Shown one piece after another: positions 8,200 through 17,742 of a stretch of DNA of 64,000 bases (positions within the stretch are counted from its first letter, which is position 1; each line of letters opens with the position of its first letter). The stretch comes from Colimorpha sp045576855 (lineage in GTDB: Bacteria; Bacteroidota; Bacteroidia; Bacteroidales; P3), in the NCBI GenBank assembly GCA_045576855.1, contig JAZNHG010000037.1, forward strand, positions 46,954 through 110,953, written 5' to 3'. The notes beneath the pieces are model-generated. The model made no database searches, had not been told where the DNA came from, and saw only the letters and a program-made list of their open reading frames with translations. Both the position numbers and the translations under genes were made by a program.

Positions 8200-9296
8200 G
8201 TCTACAATGTGGAATAGTAGGACTGCCCAATGTGGGCAAATCGACCCTTTTCAACTGTCTGAGCAACGCTAAAGCCCAAGCAGCCAACTTTCCGTTCTGC
8301 ACTATAGAGCCCAACGTTGGCGTGATTACAGTACCCGACGAGCGATTGGCCAAGTTGGTCGAGATTGAGCGTCCAGCTTCGGTGGTTCCCGCCACAGTCG
8401 AGATAGTCGACATTGCCGGCCTTGTACGTGGTGCTTCCAAAGGCGAAGGACTCGGTAACAAATTCCTGGCCGACATCCGAAATTGCGACGCCATCATACA
8501 TGTGTTGCGCTGTTTTGACGACGACAATATCACCCATGTGGAAGGAACCGTTGACCCTGTACGCGACAAACTAACCATCGACACAGAGTTGCAATTCAAA
8601 GACTTAGAAACAATTGAAAACCGGTATGACAAGGAGGTAAAGAAAGGCAAAGCTGGTGGCGATATCCGAGCCAAAAAACTTGTTGAGGTGATGGATTTGT
8701 ACAAAGCGGCCCTGCTTGATGGCAAGAGTGCTCGCACCGTACAACTTGACGACAACCAAGCCGAATTAGCGCACGAACTGCAGTTACTCACCACCAAGCC
8801 AGTCATCTATGTCTGCAACGTTGACGAAACGTCTGTAGTCAAAGGCAACAAATATTCCGAGACCGTACGCGAGACTGTCAAAGACGAAAATGCCGAAGTA
8901 CTCCTTATCGGTGCAGGAATAGAAGCTGATATTGCCGAACTGGAGACTTACGAAGAGAAGCAGATGTTCTTGGAAGACCTTGGTCTAAAGGAAAGTGGTG
9001 TTAACAGATTAATCAAAGCCGCCTATCGCATCCTTGGATTGCAAACATTTCTCACTGCCGGTCCCAAAGAGTGTCGTGCATGGACCTTCAAGAAAGGAAT
9101 GAAGGCGCCACAAACAGCCGGCATCATCCATTCCGACTTTGAGAGAGGATTTATACGTGCTGAAGTTATCAAGTACGACGACTACGTAACCCTTGGCTCC
9201 GAAGCCAAATGCCGCGAAGCTGGGAAAATATCCGTAGAGGGAAAAGATTATGTCGTCCAGGACGGAGACATTATGCATTTCCGGTTCAACGTATAA
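8196..9296 (+). CDS. ychF: Redox-regulated ribosome-binding ATPase YchF
   Basis: 366 aa, standard size. Obg-family P-loop NTPase: G1 motif GLPNVGKSTLFN at 8-19, then NFPFCTIEPNVGVI, and DIAGLVRGASKGEGLGNKFL as the switch II region. The C-terminal TGS-like part holds LQTFLTAGPKECRAWTFKKG and IHSDFERGFIRAEVI. YchF/OLA1 proteins prefer ATP to GTP and bind the ribosome, with links to oxidative-stress control. Cytoplasmic. It overlaps the GT2 stop by 4 bases and precedes porW by 6 bases. Base composition drops toward A+T from about here to the end of porW compared with the flanks. Confidence 0.96.
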   Translation: MSLQCGIVGLPNVGKSTLFNCLSNAKAQAANFPFCTIEPNVGVITVPDERLAKLVEIERPASVVPATVEIVDIAGLVRGASKGEGLGNKFLADIRNCDAIIHVLRCFDDDNITHVEGTVDPVRDKLTIDTELQFKDLETIENRYDKEVKKGKAGGDIRAKKLVEVMDLYKAALLDGKSARTVQLDDNQAELAHELQLLTTKPVIYVCNVDETSVVKGNKYSETVRETVKDENAEVLLIGAGIEADIAELETYEEKQMFLEDLGLKESGVNRLIKAAYRILGLQTFLTAGPKECRAWTFKKGMKAPQTAGIIHSDFERGFIRAEVIKYDDYVTLGSEAKCREAGKISVEGKDYVVQDGDIMHFRFNV

Positions 9297-9302
9297 CTTA
9301 TC

Positions 9303-12038
9303 GTGAAGGTAAAATGTACATATAGTCTACTCGCCTGTTTATTGGCTTTGGTTTTCTTTGGATGTTCAACAGAGAAGGCCAAGTGGACCAATGTGCAGTT
9401 TCATAACACCACATGTCATTATAACGTATGGTGGAATGGTAATGAAAGCCTCAAAGCGGGCATTGAGAAACTAAAAAAGAGTGCCGGTGATGATTACACT
9501 CAATTTCTCATGCCTGAGTATTTAGGTAGTAACGATGCCGCTCGTTCTGTCTACCCAGAAATGGACCGTGCTATTGAAAAAGGAGTAAAAGGGATCAAAA
9601 AGCATAGTATATTCGTCGGTGGAGAAGAACATGTGCCCTATATCAAAGAGTGTTATCTTTTGACTGCCTATGCTACATTCTATAAACAAGATTATGTAGC
9701 TACCGAAAATACCTGCAACATTCTGATTAGCCAATTTAAAGGTACTAGAGCTGGTGATGAAGGTGCAATCCTGCTTGCACGATGCATGACGCGAGAGAAG
9801 CGTTATGCCGAGGCTGAAACAACCCTTGACCTATTAATACAAAACCTTGCCAAAGGCAACTTCAATACAAAATGCAAGGATAAACTCTATATGGCTATGG
9901 TTGAAGCCACTGTCCCACAAGAGAAGTTTAAGAAAGCAGTAGAATATATCCATCTAGCTTTGGAAAGTACAAACAACCGTGAGTCCAAAGCACGTCTCAC
10001 ATTCCTTACCGCTCAAATATATCAACAGCTGGACCGCAGAAATGTTGCATCCAAATATTACCACAAGGTTTTGTCCTATAATCCACCCTACGTTATGGAG
10101 TTTAACGCAAAGTTAGGGGAAGCCTCATGTGCAGATTTGGAACATAGCGATATCAAAAAATTGGAGAACCAACTGGACAATATGCTCCACGACAAGAAAA
10201 ACGAAGAGTTCAAAGATCAGATTTACTATGCTAAAGGCGAAATGTATCTTGGCGTGAAAGACGCACAAAAAGCCTGTGACAATCTTCGCCTGAGCGTCTC
10301 TTCTGCTAACAACAATCGCTCGCAAAAAGCGAAATCGGCATTGAGACTGGCCGAGGTCTATTACGACATTTATGAGAACTATGACCAAGCTCAATTATAT
10401 TACGACACTGCCATACAATGTATTAATAGCGACTATCCTAATTATGCCTCTATCAAACGACGCAGCGATATGCTGACCGAGCTTTGTTCATTCACACGCG
10501 TTTACGAGCGCTGCGATAGTCTACTTGCCGTGGCCGCTTTACCCGAAGCCGAACGTAATGCCTTGATACAAGCAAAAATTGACACTCTGCGAGCACAAGA
10601 ACAAAGGGCTCGCGAAAAAGAGTTGCTGGACGATCTTAATGCAGAAAACCAAGCACAACAGAACACGCTCAAGGGCGACTGGTATTTCTACAATCAAAAC
10701 AGTGTTCAGAAAGGCAAAGAGACATTCCGGCAACGTTGGGGCATGCGTGTGTTAGAAGACTATTGGTGTCTTTCCAATAAACCTACATCCACCGCGTTCG
10801 CTTATGATTCCTCATCCGACGATGAAAACACCTCTGATTCATTGTCAGTCGGAGACAGCGTCATTACCCAAACCACCGCCACCACAACAGGGAATCCCGA
10901 CGATCCTCACAATCCTGCCTACTATCTTAAAGAATTGCCACGCACACAGCAACAATTTGATTCCATAGATTCACTGACCGCTGTCTGCTTGCTTGGTGCC
11001 GGCTACATTTTCTACGATGGTGTGCGCAACACCCCACGTGCATTAGATTGCTACCTGAGGCTTGCCAAAGACTATACTGGATACGACCATATCGTACAAA
11101 CATTCTACATGCTATATCGTATCTATGACCGACAGGGCAATACCCCCCAAGCCAACTACTACCGAGACATGGTGCTTATGGGATTTCCTGATAGCGATTA
11201 TGCCAACCTGATTCGCGACAATGAATACTACAAGGAGCTACTGAGACGTGAAGGTATTGTGGAAGATGCATACGAAGAATTATACACACAATTCGACCGC
11301 AGACGATACAGCACTGTAGTGCAGCTCTCCAATCAGGCAGATGAACTCTATACCGCCCATCCGCTGTTACCAAAATTCCATTACTGGAAAGCACTGGCTC
11401 TCGCCAGAACCGGTCATCGAAATGACGCTCTTTCCACCTTCCAGGCTATCCTGAACGAAGTACCACGCACCGATAGTATCACACCACTTGTGCAGAGACA
11501 GATTGAATTGTTACAAACCGATACCACCACATTCTCCGAACAAGAGAGTCGTGATTTGGCTGTTACCGATACCATGCCCAAGCAGAATAAAACGACGGTC
11601 CAAACCCAACCGAAATCCGAGATAGAAGAAGAACTACCACCGGAAGCCCAGATATATCGTTATCGCGAGGGGCAAACCTACTATGTAGTCGTCATCATCA
11701 ACGACCGAAACATTAAAGCTACCGAACTGCAATACAAACTCACAGACTTCAACACCGAATACTACGCCAATGCTGGATACAAGGTTAACGCCATCTTATT
11801 CACCGACACCACACAACTCCTGACCATCCACCGATTCAAAAACGAGACTGAGGCAATGAACTATTATCATCATCTTGGCCAGGCAGAAAGCCCTCTTCGA
11901 CTCTATGCCGATGCCGACCACCGAGAATATGCCATATCCACCCAAAACTATGCGACTTTCTACAATCGCAAAAACCCCGAGGCATACGATGCTTACTTCA
12001 AAAAATACCATCTGAAAGAAAACAAATCAAAACAATAA
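9303..12038 (+). CDS. porW: PorW/SprE-like TPR lipoprotein of the type IX secretion system
   Basis: 911 aa. Lipobox LVFFGC (Cys about residue 21), then the family-typical N-terminus TTCHYNVWWNGNESLKAGIEKL. A long series of TPR-like helical pairs follows (about 60-400 and 560-730), then a charged low-complexity linker and a C-terminal globular domain (YVVVIINDRNIKATELQYKLTDFN and YAISTQNYATFYNRKNPEAY). PorW/SprE is an outer-membrane periplasmic lipoprotein needed for type IX secretion and gliding in other Bacteroidota. Presence here fits the T9SS sorting domain seen at 44859-46712. It is followed by a bactofilin gene, an arrangement I associate with this family. I am confident of the family, less so of the exact symbol. 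Confidence 0.82.
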   Translation: MKVKCTYSLLACLLALVFFGCSTEKAKWTNVQFHNTTCHYNVWWNGNESLKAGIEKLKKSAGDDYTQFLMPEYLGSNDAARSVYPEMDRAIEKGVKGIKKHSIFVGGEEHVPYIKECYLLTAYATFYKQDYVATENTCNILISQFKGTRAGDEGAILLARCMTREKRYAEAETTLDLLIQNLAKGNFNTKCKDKLYMAMVEATVPQEKFKKAVEYIHLALESTNNRESKARLTFLTAQIYQQLDRRNVASKYYHKVLSYNPPYVMEFNAKLGEASCADLEHSDIKKLENQLDNMLHDKKNEEFKDQIYYAKGEMYLGVKDAQKACDNLRLSVSSANNNRSQKAKSALRLAEVYYDIYENYDQAQLYYDTAIQCINSDYPNYASIKRRSDMLTELCSFTRVYERCDSLLAVAALPEAERNALIQAKIDTLRAQEQRAREKELLDDLNAENQAQQNTLKGDWYFYNQNSVQKGKETFRQRWGMRVLEDYWCLSNKPTSTAFAYDSSSDDENTSDSLSVGDSVITQTTATTTGNPDDPHNPAYYLKELPRTQQQFDSIDSLTAVCLLGAGYIFYDGVRNTPRALDCYLRLAKDYTGYDHIVQTFYMLYRIYDRQGNTPQANYYRDMVLMGFPDSDYANLIRDNEYYKELLRREGIVEDAYEELYTQFDRRRYSTVVQLSNQADELYTAHPLLPKFHYWKALALARTGHRNDALSTFQAILNEVPRTDSITPLVQRQIELLQTDTTTFSEQESRDLAVTDTMPKQNKTTVQTQPKSEIEEELPPEAQIYRYREGQTYYVVVIINDRNIKATELQYKLTDFNTEYYANAGYKVNAILFTDTTQLLTIHRFKNETEAMNYYHHLGQAESPLRLYADADHREYAISTQNYATFYNRKNPEAYDAYFKKYHLKENKSKQ

Positions 12039-12047
12039 TTTATTATC

Positions 12048-12446
12048 ATGGCAAAAACAATGGAAATCGAGAACAGCCCCATCAACATCATCACCGACGG
12101 CACCGTCATCAAGGGTGATATCGTCGCTTCCGGAGACTTCCGCCTGGACGGAAAACTGGAAGGAAACATCCAACTGAATGGCAAGCTTGTCGTGGGTGAC
12201 AGCGGAATTGTGAACGGCAACGTCCTGTGCCAGAATGCCAACATTATCGGCACAGTCAACGGAAACCTCTCCGTAAAAGAACTCCTTTCGCTTCATGCAA
12301 CCGCTCGTGTCCGTGGCGACATTCTGATTAATAAACTCAGTATCGAGCCCGGCGCCACCTTCAGCGGTAAGTGTCGCATGATTGATGAGGTACGAGCCCA
12401 GCATGAGGAGCAACCCGCCGAAGAGCAGCCTCAGGCCGAAGCATAA
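12048..12446 (+). CDS. Bactofilin family cytoskeletal protein
   Basis: 132 aa. Core of repeated beta turns (TVIKGDIVASGDFRLDGKLE, GNIQLNGKLVVGDSGIVNGN, VLCQNANIIGTVNGNLSV, ARVRGDILINKLSIEPGATF) at about 18-108, the right-handed beta-helix of bactofilins (DUF583). A flexible Gln/Glu/Ala-rich tail ends the protein. Bactofilins polymerise without nucleotide and act as membrane-near scaffolds for cell-wall or envelope enzymes. It starts 9 bases after porW. Confidence 0.92.
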   Translation: MAKTMEIENSPINIITDGTVIKGDIVASGDFRLDGKLEGNIQLNGKLVVGDSGIVNGNVLCQNANIIGTVNGNLSVKELLSLHATARVRGDILINKLSIEPGATFSGKCRMIDEVRAQHEEQPAEEQPQAEA

Positions 12447-12457
12447 GCAGCCATTTC

Positions 12458-13930
12458 ATGGACGTGCTGAAAAACCTGTTTGCCGCTTGGGCCGGCGAAC
12501 CTTGCACCGAATGCCTTGCATTGGGGGTGGGGGGGTCTAGTAGACGATATTATCGTCTATCTGGCATCTCTCGTTGCTGCATAGGCACAGTTGCCGACGA
12601 CGTGCGCGAAAACGAAGCATTCTTTGCCTTCACATATCATTTTCGTGCCAAAGATATGCCCGTGCCCGAACTATACGTAGTAGCCGATGACCGAAAGCAC
12701 TACCTTCAACAGGACCTCGGCGACCTGACTCTTTACGGTCTGCTGTATGAAAAGAAGAGGCAGGGCGGTGGATTCGACCCTGAGATGATGTCGCTCTACC
12801 GCCAAGCATTGACAGACTTGGCAGCTATCCAGCAAGTCGGCGCCGACATCGACTTCAGCTATGCCTATCCTCGAGCCGCCTTCGATAGTCGATCTATCCA
12901 CTGGGACCTAAACTACTTTAAATATTACTTTTTGAAGCTGGCAAATATCCCCTTCGATGAACAACGTCTCGAAGAAGACTTTGACCATCTGTCAGAATTC
13001 CTGCAACAGGCCGATTGCCATTACTTTCTCTACCGCGACTTCAATCCGCGCAATATCATGATAGTGCAACCCGAAAAAAAGAGAGGGGAGAAGGGAGAGC
13101 GCCTGCCAACTGCCACCAAACCCCTATCCAATCTCCACTACATTGACTATCAAGGAGGCCGACGTGGAGCAGCACAATATGATGTCGCCTCACTACTCTT
13201 CAGTGCCAAAAGCGATTTACCCGACGCCTACCGAAACGAACTACTGACACACTACTTGAATATACGCCAACTGCACGGCAACCAACGACAGCAATGGCTC
13301 GTGTACTTCTGGGGATATGTCCTCATTCGTATCCTGCAGACCCTCGGTGCCTACGGATTCCGAGGATTGTACGAAAAGAAAGAATACTTCATACAAAGCA
13401 TACCCTTGGCTTTGCGGAACCTGCGCAACCTTGTAGCCGAACATTCACTACCCATTGAACTGCCAGAACTGCAACAGGCACTACACAGGCTGACGGACTC
13501 CCAATTGGCAGCCATGCCCACCAGTGACATCGGCAACAAACTAACCGTCAGCATACAAAGTTTTAGTTACAAACAAGGGCTTCCCGTTGACTCAAGCGGC
13601 AATGGCGGTGGACACATCTTCGATTGTCGTGCGTTGCCCAATCCCGGTCGCTATCCACAATACAAGTCCTACACCGGCAAAGACAAGCCTGTTATCGAAT
13701 TCCTCGCTGCCGAGCCGGCGGTCAGTCTGTTTATGAACCATTCCATAGGCATCGTCAAGCAGAGCGTGGACAAATACCTCGAACGGCATTTCACACATCT
13801 CTCCGTCGCCTATGGATGCACTGGCGGGCAGCATCGCTCCGTCTATTGTGCCGAACAGTTGGCAAAATGGCTTCGGACATGCTATCCTGAAGTCCAAGTA
13901 GAGCTCAATCATCGCGAACAGAAGTCATGA
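12458..13930 (+). CDS. Sugar-kinase-like (APH/AmgK) domain fused to a RapZ C-terminal-type domain
   Basis: 490 aa, two domains. Residues 1-about 340 are an aminoglycoside-phosphotransferase-fold kinase: GVGGSSRRYYRL near 24-35 in the nucleotide-loop position, YFLYRDFNPRNIMIV with the catalytic Asp and metal Asn, and HYIDYQGGRRGAAQYDVASLL with the second metal Asp. The closest match I know is the AmgK N-acetylmuramate/GlcNAc-1-kinase group. Residues about 370-490 (GGGHIFDCRALPNPGRY, EFLAAEPAVSLFMN, VAYGCTGGQHRSVYCAEQL) match the C-terminal half of RapZ, which in E. coli binds GlcN6P and a small RNA. A combined cell-wall sugar kinase and sensor is an attractive inference but unproven. A 20-residue charged insert (from base 13072) interrupts the kinase domain, and a G5TG7 tract lies at 12533-12545. 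Confidence 0.82.
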   Translation: MDVLKNLFAAWAGEPCTECLALGVGGSSRRYYRLSGISRCCIGTVADDVRENEAFFAFTYHFRAKDMPVPELYVVADDRKHYLQQDLGDLTLYGLLYEKKRQGGGFDPEMMSLYRQALTDLAAIQQVGADIDFSYAYPRAAFDSRSIHWDLNYFKYYFLKLANIPFDEQRLEEDFDHLSEFLQQADCHYFLYRDFNPRNIMIVQPEKKRGEKGERLPTATKPLSNLHYIDYQGGRRGAAQYDVASLLFSAKSDLPDAYRNELLTHYLNIRQLHGNQRQQWLVYFWGYVLIRILQTLGAYGFRGLYEKKEYFIQSIPLALRNLRNLVAEHSLPIELPELQQALHRLTDSQLAAMPTSDIGNKLTVSIQSFSYKQGLPVDSSGNGGGHIFDCRALPNPGRYPQYKSYTGKDKPVIEFLAAEPAVSLFMNHSIGIVKQSVDKYLERHFTHLSVAYGCTGGQHRSVYCAEQLAKWLRTCYPEVQVELNHREQKS

Positions 13931-14058
13931 ATTCTATACTCAAAGTTTACAAAATCAATTACGTTTGTCACTAGCCTTAGATACTTGATTTACTGCAATG
14001 TCCACAAATAGAAAGTTCTATTGTTAAAAATATTGATTACCAATAATAAAATTTTTTG

Positions 14059-14066
14059 TATCTTTG
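14059..14066 (+). promoter_or_regulatory. -7 box upstream of the 14165 operon
   Basis: TATCTTTG, followed by GCAG. It stands 98 bases before the next start, in the 234-bp gap after the kinase fusion gene, and probably begins the second plus-strand operon. No convincing -33 element at the ideal distance. Confidence 0.55.
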
Positions 14067-14164
14067 CAGCCGAATGCACAACGGAAAACAATGCACATGC
14101 ATGACGATTTTGCATTGAAAAACAACACAATATACCAAGAAGAAAACTGAAAATAAAGATAACA

Positions 14165-14863
14165 ATGAAAGGAAGAACTATCATCCAAATCGTGCTGGGT
14201 CTTGTTATTGTGGCCCTCGCCGTGGTGCTGTACAACAGCATTCAAAAACCCATGCGCTTCGACAACGAGTACACCAAACGTCGTGACGCCTGTGCTGAAA
14301 AGCTTAAATCCATCCGCACACTCGAAGATGCCTACAAATTGACCTATGGCACCTATTGCGGCAATTTCGACACCCTCTTCTCGCGTCTGCTGAATGAAGA
14401 CAGCATGAAGGTGGTCAGCAAAGTCATCAACCACGAGGTCATCCCCGCCGATGTGGATATCAATGAAGTCCCCGAACTCGAAGCCGTCAAGAAAGGCTAC
14501 ATCTCTCGTGTCGAGGTGCTGGTCAATCCCATCACCAAACTGCGTGAGGACGGTAAACTTCCTATCGTCGACGCCAATGGCTACACCCACCAGCTCACCA
14601 ACGATGAAATCCTCAACCTGCGTTACGTTCCTTATCCCAAGGGTGAAAAGTACGAGTTCGACCTAAAGGCCGGCATGCTCGAAAAGAGTGGATTCATGGT
14701 TCCCGTCTTCGAATGCAAAGTTCCGCTGGAAAAACTTCTCAGCGATATGGACCATCAGCTTGTCGTCAACAAGATTGCCGAAATCAATGAAGTCAAAGGC
14801 CGTTATGCCGGTTGGAAAGTCGGCGACATGGAACAAGCCATTACCGACGGTAACTTCGAGTAA
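14165..14863 (+). CDS. Single-pass membrane protein, pseudopilin-like N-terminus, unknown function
   Basis: 232 aa. One N-terminal membrane segment (about 6-25, IIQIVLGLVIVALAVVLYNSI) followed by a soluble domain starting with a helix that has RRDACAEKLKSIRTLEDAYKLTYGTYCGNFDTL. The helix after the membrane segment, with a short tail and Tyr/Thr-rich loop, recalls type II pseudopilin-like proteins, but no prepilin cleavage site is seen. Two Cys (residues 42 and 64) may form a bond. Not recognised beyond that. It leads an operon with DUF3822 and rsmD, 12 bases apart. Confidence 0.7.
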   Translation: MKGRTIIQIVLGLVIVALAVVLYNSIQKPMRFDNEYTKRRDACAEKLKSIRTLEDAYKLTYGTYCGNFDTLFSRLLNEDSMKVVSKVINHEVIPADVDINEVPELEAVKKGYISRVEVLVNPITKLREDGKLPIVDANGYTHQLTNDEILNLRYVPYPKGEKYEFDLKAGMLEKSGFMVPVFECKVPLEKLLSDMDHQLVVNKIAEINEVKGRYAGWKVGDMEQAITDGNFE

Positions 14864-14875
14864 AACAGAACGCCT

Positions 14876-15691
14876 ATGTCTTACGCTTGCAAGACTCTCA
14901 TAACCACACCCAACGAGCTTGCTTCGCGTGAAAAAAGATTATCCATTTGCCTTGGGGCCAATGGATTTTCTTTTACCGAAGTCACTCCGGCAGGTGTACT
15001 GCTCACTTATGGCGAGGCCGAAGGGCGCCATGCCTTCACCATGACTGGGGTCATGGCCGACGTCAAGGCATTTTTTGCCACAGCATCCATTCGCCCGCTG
15101 GGCTATGCCTCGATGGAATTGATTGTGCTGAGTGACGAGAGCACATGGGTCCCCGACGAGCTATACTCGTCAGCAAACAACCGCCAGTATCTTCGTCTGG
15201 TAGGCAGTAGCCCCGAGATGCTGATGACCTGTCATAGCCAAGCACTGGCATCCACAGCCATATTTGCAGCCAACGAGCAGGTTGTCACCGCCTTCAAAGT
15301 GGCCATGCCCGGCGTCTCCGTCATGCATCAGCACGCCAAGCTGGCCCAGCTGGCTCCCATGAGCACTGGACGTCCTATGCTCCTTGCCCATTGGCGGCAG
15401 GGTAGGGTGGACATCGCCGCCTTCCTCGAAGGCCGATACATCTACGGCAACACCCTACAGTTTACCAATACAGACGAAGCCATCTACCACCTTGTCGAAG
15501 TGATGAAGACTTACAATCTCGAATCACCCGACACCGAATTGATGCTTTGCGGCGACGTAAACCGTGACCTTTATGCCCGAATGCGCCCCTATTTCCCGAA
15601 GGTGACGCTCTTCAACGGCACCGTCAAACAATACCAGAACCCGGAGTTCAAGATGTTGCACACCTACCGCCACGCCCTGATTTTGATGTAA
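14876..15691 (+). CDS. DUF3822 family protein
   Basis: 271 aa, soluble. Blocks such as LSICLGANGFSFTEV, ASIRPLGYASMELIVLSDESTWVPDELY, HQHAKLAQLA and TELMLCGDVNRDLYARMRPYFPKV follow the DUF3822 pattern, an actin-like-fold protein found almost only in Bacteroidota and typically encoded next to rsmD, as here (8 bases before it). Function unknown. The fold resemblance is from family knowledge, not something I can show from sequence. Confidence 0.8.
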   Translation: MSYACKTLITTPNELASREKRLSICLGANGFSFTEVTPAGVLLTYGEAEGRHAFTMTGVMADVKAFFATASIRPLGYASMELIVLSDESTWVPDELYSSANNRQYLRLVGSSPEMLMTCHSQALASTAIFAANEQVVTAFKVAMPGVSVMHQHAKLAQLAPMSTGRPMLLAHWRQGRVDIAAFLEGRYIYGNTLQFTNTDEAIYHLVEVMKTYNLESPDTELMLCGDVNRDLYARMRPYFPKVTLFNGTVKQYQNPEFKMLHTYRHALILM

Positions 15692-15699
15692 CCAAGCCC

Positions 15700-16245
15700 A
15701 TGAGAATCATAGCCGGAACCCTGCGCGGACGACGACTCAACCCGCCTCAAAACCTACCTGTCAGACCCACCACCGATATGGCGCGTGAGAGTCTGTTCAA
15801 TATTCTCAACAACTATGTCGACTATGAAGACTGCACAGTGCTCGACCTTTTCGCCGGCACCGGCGCCGTCTCGCTCGAATTCGTCTCACGCGGAGCCCAA
15901 GAGGTGACTTCTATCGACATCAACGCCCAGTGCACCGACTTCATCAAACAATGCTCTACGCAACTCGGCGTGCGGAATCTCCATGTAGTGCGAGCCGATG
16001 TCTTCGACCTACTGAAGCGTGCCAACCGCCGATTCGATATCGTCTTTGCCGACCCACCCTATGCCATCGAGGGCCTTCCGCTGCTGCCTGACATGATATT
16101 CGATAGGGGAGTGCTCACCGACGACGGCATCTTTATCCTGGAGCATCCGCGTGAATACTCCTTCGAGGAGCATCCCCACTTTTGGCAACACCGAGCCTAC
16201 GGCAAGGTGAATTTCACATTTTTTGCAAACAAATTAGATGAATAA
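15700..16245 (+). CDS. rsmD: 16S rRNA (guanine966-N2)-methyltransferase
   Basis: Methylates N2 of G966 in 16S rRNA using SAM. 181 aa, usual length. N-terminal RIIAGTLRGRRL and RPTTDMARESLFNIL are the family signature; LDLFAGTGAVSLEF at about 48-61 is the SAM-binding motif I; FADPPYAIEG at about 116-125 is the catalytic (D/N)PPY motif. The start ATG at 15700 is the only one that keeps the RIIAG N-terminus. Overlaps purC by 8 bases. Confidence 0.95.
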   Translation: MRIIAGTLRGRRLNPPQNLPVRPTTDMARESLFNILNNYVDYEDCTVLDLFAGTGAVSLEFVSRGAQEVTSIDINAQCTDFIKQCSTQLGVRNLHVVRADVFDLLKRANRRFDIVFADPPYAIEGLPLLPDMIFDRGVLTDDGIFILEHPREYSFEEHPHFWQHRAYGKVNFTFFANKLDE

Positions 16246-17194
16246 TATGGACGCAATCGTTAAAACCAACTTTCATTTTCCCAAACAGAAAAGCCTATAC
16301 GTCGGCAAAGTGCGCGACGTCTACAACATCGACGACAAATACATGGCTATGGTCGTCAGCGACCGCATCTCGGCATTCGATGTGGTACTTCCCAAAGGCA
16401 TCCCTTACAAGGGACAAGTCCTGAACCAGATAGCGGCCAAATTCCTCGATGCCACGGCCGACATTCTGCCCAACTGGAAAATCGCAACGCCCGACCCGAT
16501 GGTCACCGTGGGCCTCAAATGCGAAGGTTTCCGCGTGGAAATGATTGTGCGCGGCTATCTGGCCGGCAGTGCCTGGCGCGAATACAAGGCCGGCGCACGC
16601 ACACTCTGCGGCGTACCGCTGCCCGAGGGCATGGTGGAAAACCAGAAATTCCCCACGCCCATCGTGACCCCCACCACCAAGGCCGACGAGGGACACGACG
16701 AGAACATCAGCCGCGAGGAAATCATCCGCACCAGCTTGGTGGCCAAAGAGGACTACGACCAACTCGAGCGCTACGCCCTGCAGCTCTTCGAACGCGGCAC
16801 CAAAATAGCCGCCGAAAAAGGGCTCATCCTGGTCGACACCAAATATGAATTCGGCAAACGCGACGACAAAATCTATCTCATAGACGAAATCCACACCCCC
16901 GACAGCAGCCGCTACTTCTATGCCGACGGCTACGAGGAACGTCTGGCCCGCGGCGAACACCAGCGCCAACTGAGCAAGGAATTTGTGCGCGAATGGCTGA
17001 TGGACAACGGATTCCAAGGAAAAGAAGGGCAGAAGGTGCCCGAAATGACCGAGGATATCGTCAACAGCATCAGCGACCGATACATCGAGCTCTACGAGCA
17101 TATCACCGGCGAACGCTTCCAGAAAGCCGACGAATGCGCCGATGTGGCCGCCCGTATCGAACGCAATGTCACCAATTGCCTGGCTGCACTCTGA
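16238..17194 (+). CDS. purC: Phosphoribosylaminoimidazole-succinocarboxamide synthase
   Basis: ATP-dependent condensation of CAIR with aspartate to SAICAR in purine synthesis; cytoplasmic. 318 aa, the longer form common in Bacteroidota. Motifs: LYVGKVRDVYNIDDKYMAMV near the N-terminus, SDRISAFDVVLPKGIPYKG, VRGYLAGSAWREYKAG, and IYLIDEIHTPDSSRYF. The gene could start at ATG 16238 or ATG 16247 (MDAIVK); the latter avoids most of the rsmD overlap. It is 4 bases before the CYTH gene. Confidence 0.96.
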   Translation: MNNMDAIVKTNFHFPKQKSLYVGKVRDVYNIDDKYMAMVVSDRISAFDVVLPKGIPYKGQVLNQIAAKFLDATADILPNWKIATPDPMVTVGLKCEGFRVEMIVRGYLAGSAWREYKAGARTLCGVPLPEGMVENQKFPTPIVTPTTKADEGHDENISREEIIRTSLVAKEDYDQLERYALQLFERGTKIAAEKGLILVDTKYEFGKRDDKIYLIDEIHTPDSSRYFYADGYEERLARGEHQRQLSKEFVREWLMDNGFQGKEGQKVPEMTEDIVNSISDRYIELYEHITGERFQKADECADVAARIERNVTNCLAAL

Positions 17195-17198
17195 ATAG

Positions 17199-17660
17199 AT
17201 GGAGATAGAGCGAAAATACCTTGTGGCAGCATTGCCGCCACATCTCGACAGCTATCAACATCAGGAAATAGAACAAGGCTATCTATGCACATCGCCCACC
17301 TTGCGGATACGCAAGATGGGCGATGCTTATTGGCTGACTGTCAAAGAGAAAACACAGACCGACAGCACCGCAATCCACAATAGGGAAGAGGAGTTCAGGC
17401 TGAATGCCAGGCAGTACGAACACCTGCGGACCAAATGCGACGGACGGCTGGTGCAAAAAACCCGGTACCGCATCCCGCTCGGCACGCTGACCGCAGAACT
17501 CGACATCTTTCACGGCGACCACCAGGGACTGATGCTTGTGGAAGTGGAATTTCCGGACACCGCCGCGGCCGACTCTTTCACGCCTCCAGCATGGTTCGGA
17601 ACCGACGTCTCGCTGGACCCGAACTATAGAAACAGCCACTTGGCGCTATCAAACGAATAA
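17199..17660 (+). CDS. CYTH domain protein (triphosphate-binding tunnel enzyme)
   Basis: 153 aa. Starts with the defining EIERKYLV at 2-9 and shows the alternating charged strands that line the tunnel: LRIRKMGDAYWLTVKEK, VQKTRYRIPLG, AELDIFHGDHQGLMLVEVEF. CYTH enzymes of this size are usually inorganic triphosphatases or adenylate-cyclase-like; bacterial ones are most often tripolyphosphatases. Substrate not determinable here. Last gene of its operon, convergent with the thioesterase at 17795. Confidence 0.88.
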   Translation: MEIERKYLVAALPPHLDSYQHQEIEQGYLCTSPTLRIRKMGDAYWLTVKEKTQTDSTAIHNREEEFRLNARQYEHLRTKCDGRLVQKTRYRIPLGTLTAELDIFHGDHQGLMLVEVEFPDTAAADSFTPPAWFGTDVSLDPNYRNSHLALSNE

Positions 17661-17742
17661 TCGAGAATGGAATACAGGATAGAGCAGTTTGCAAATATTC
17701 TATTTAACATAACCGCGGTATTAATAAAAAAGAGTATGGGCA

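Noticed and set aside
12533..12545. G5TG7 tract as a phase-variation switch of the kinase-RapZ gene
   Set aside because: A frame change is possible, but the tract codes expected glycines of the nucleotide loop and no strain comparison is available; left as a note.
12551..12569. 19-bp perfect palindrome in the kinase-RapZ gene
   Set aside because: It codes RRYYRL, a conserved part of the kinase nucleotide loop; the symmetry follows from the codons chosen.
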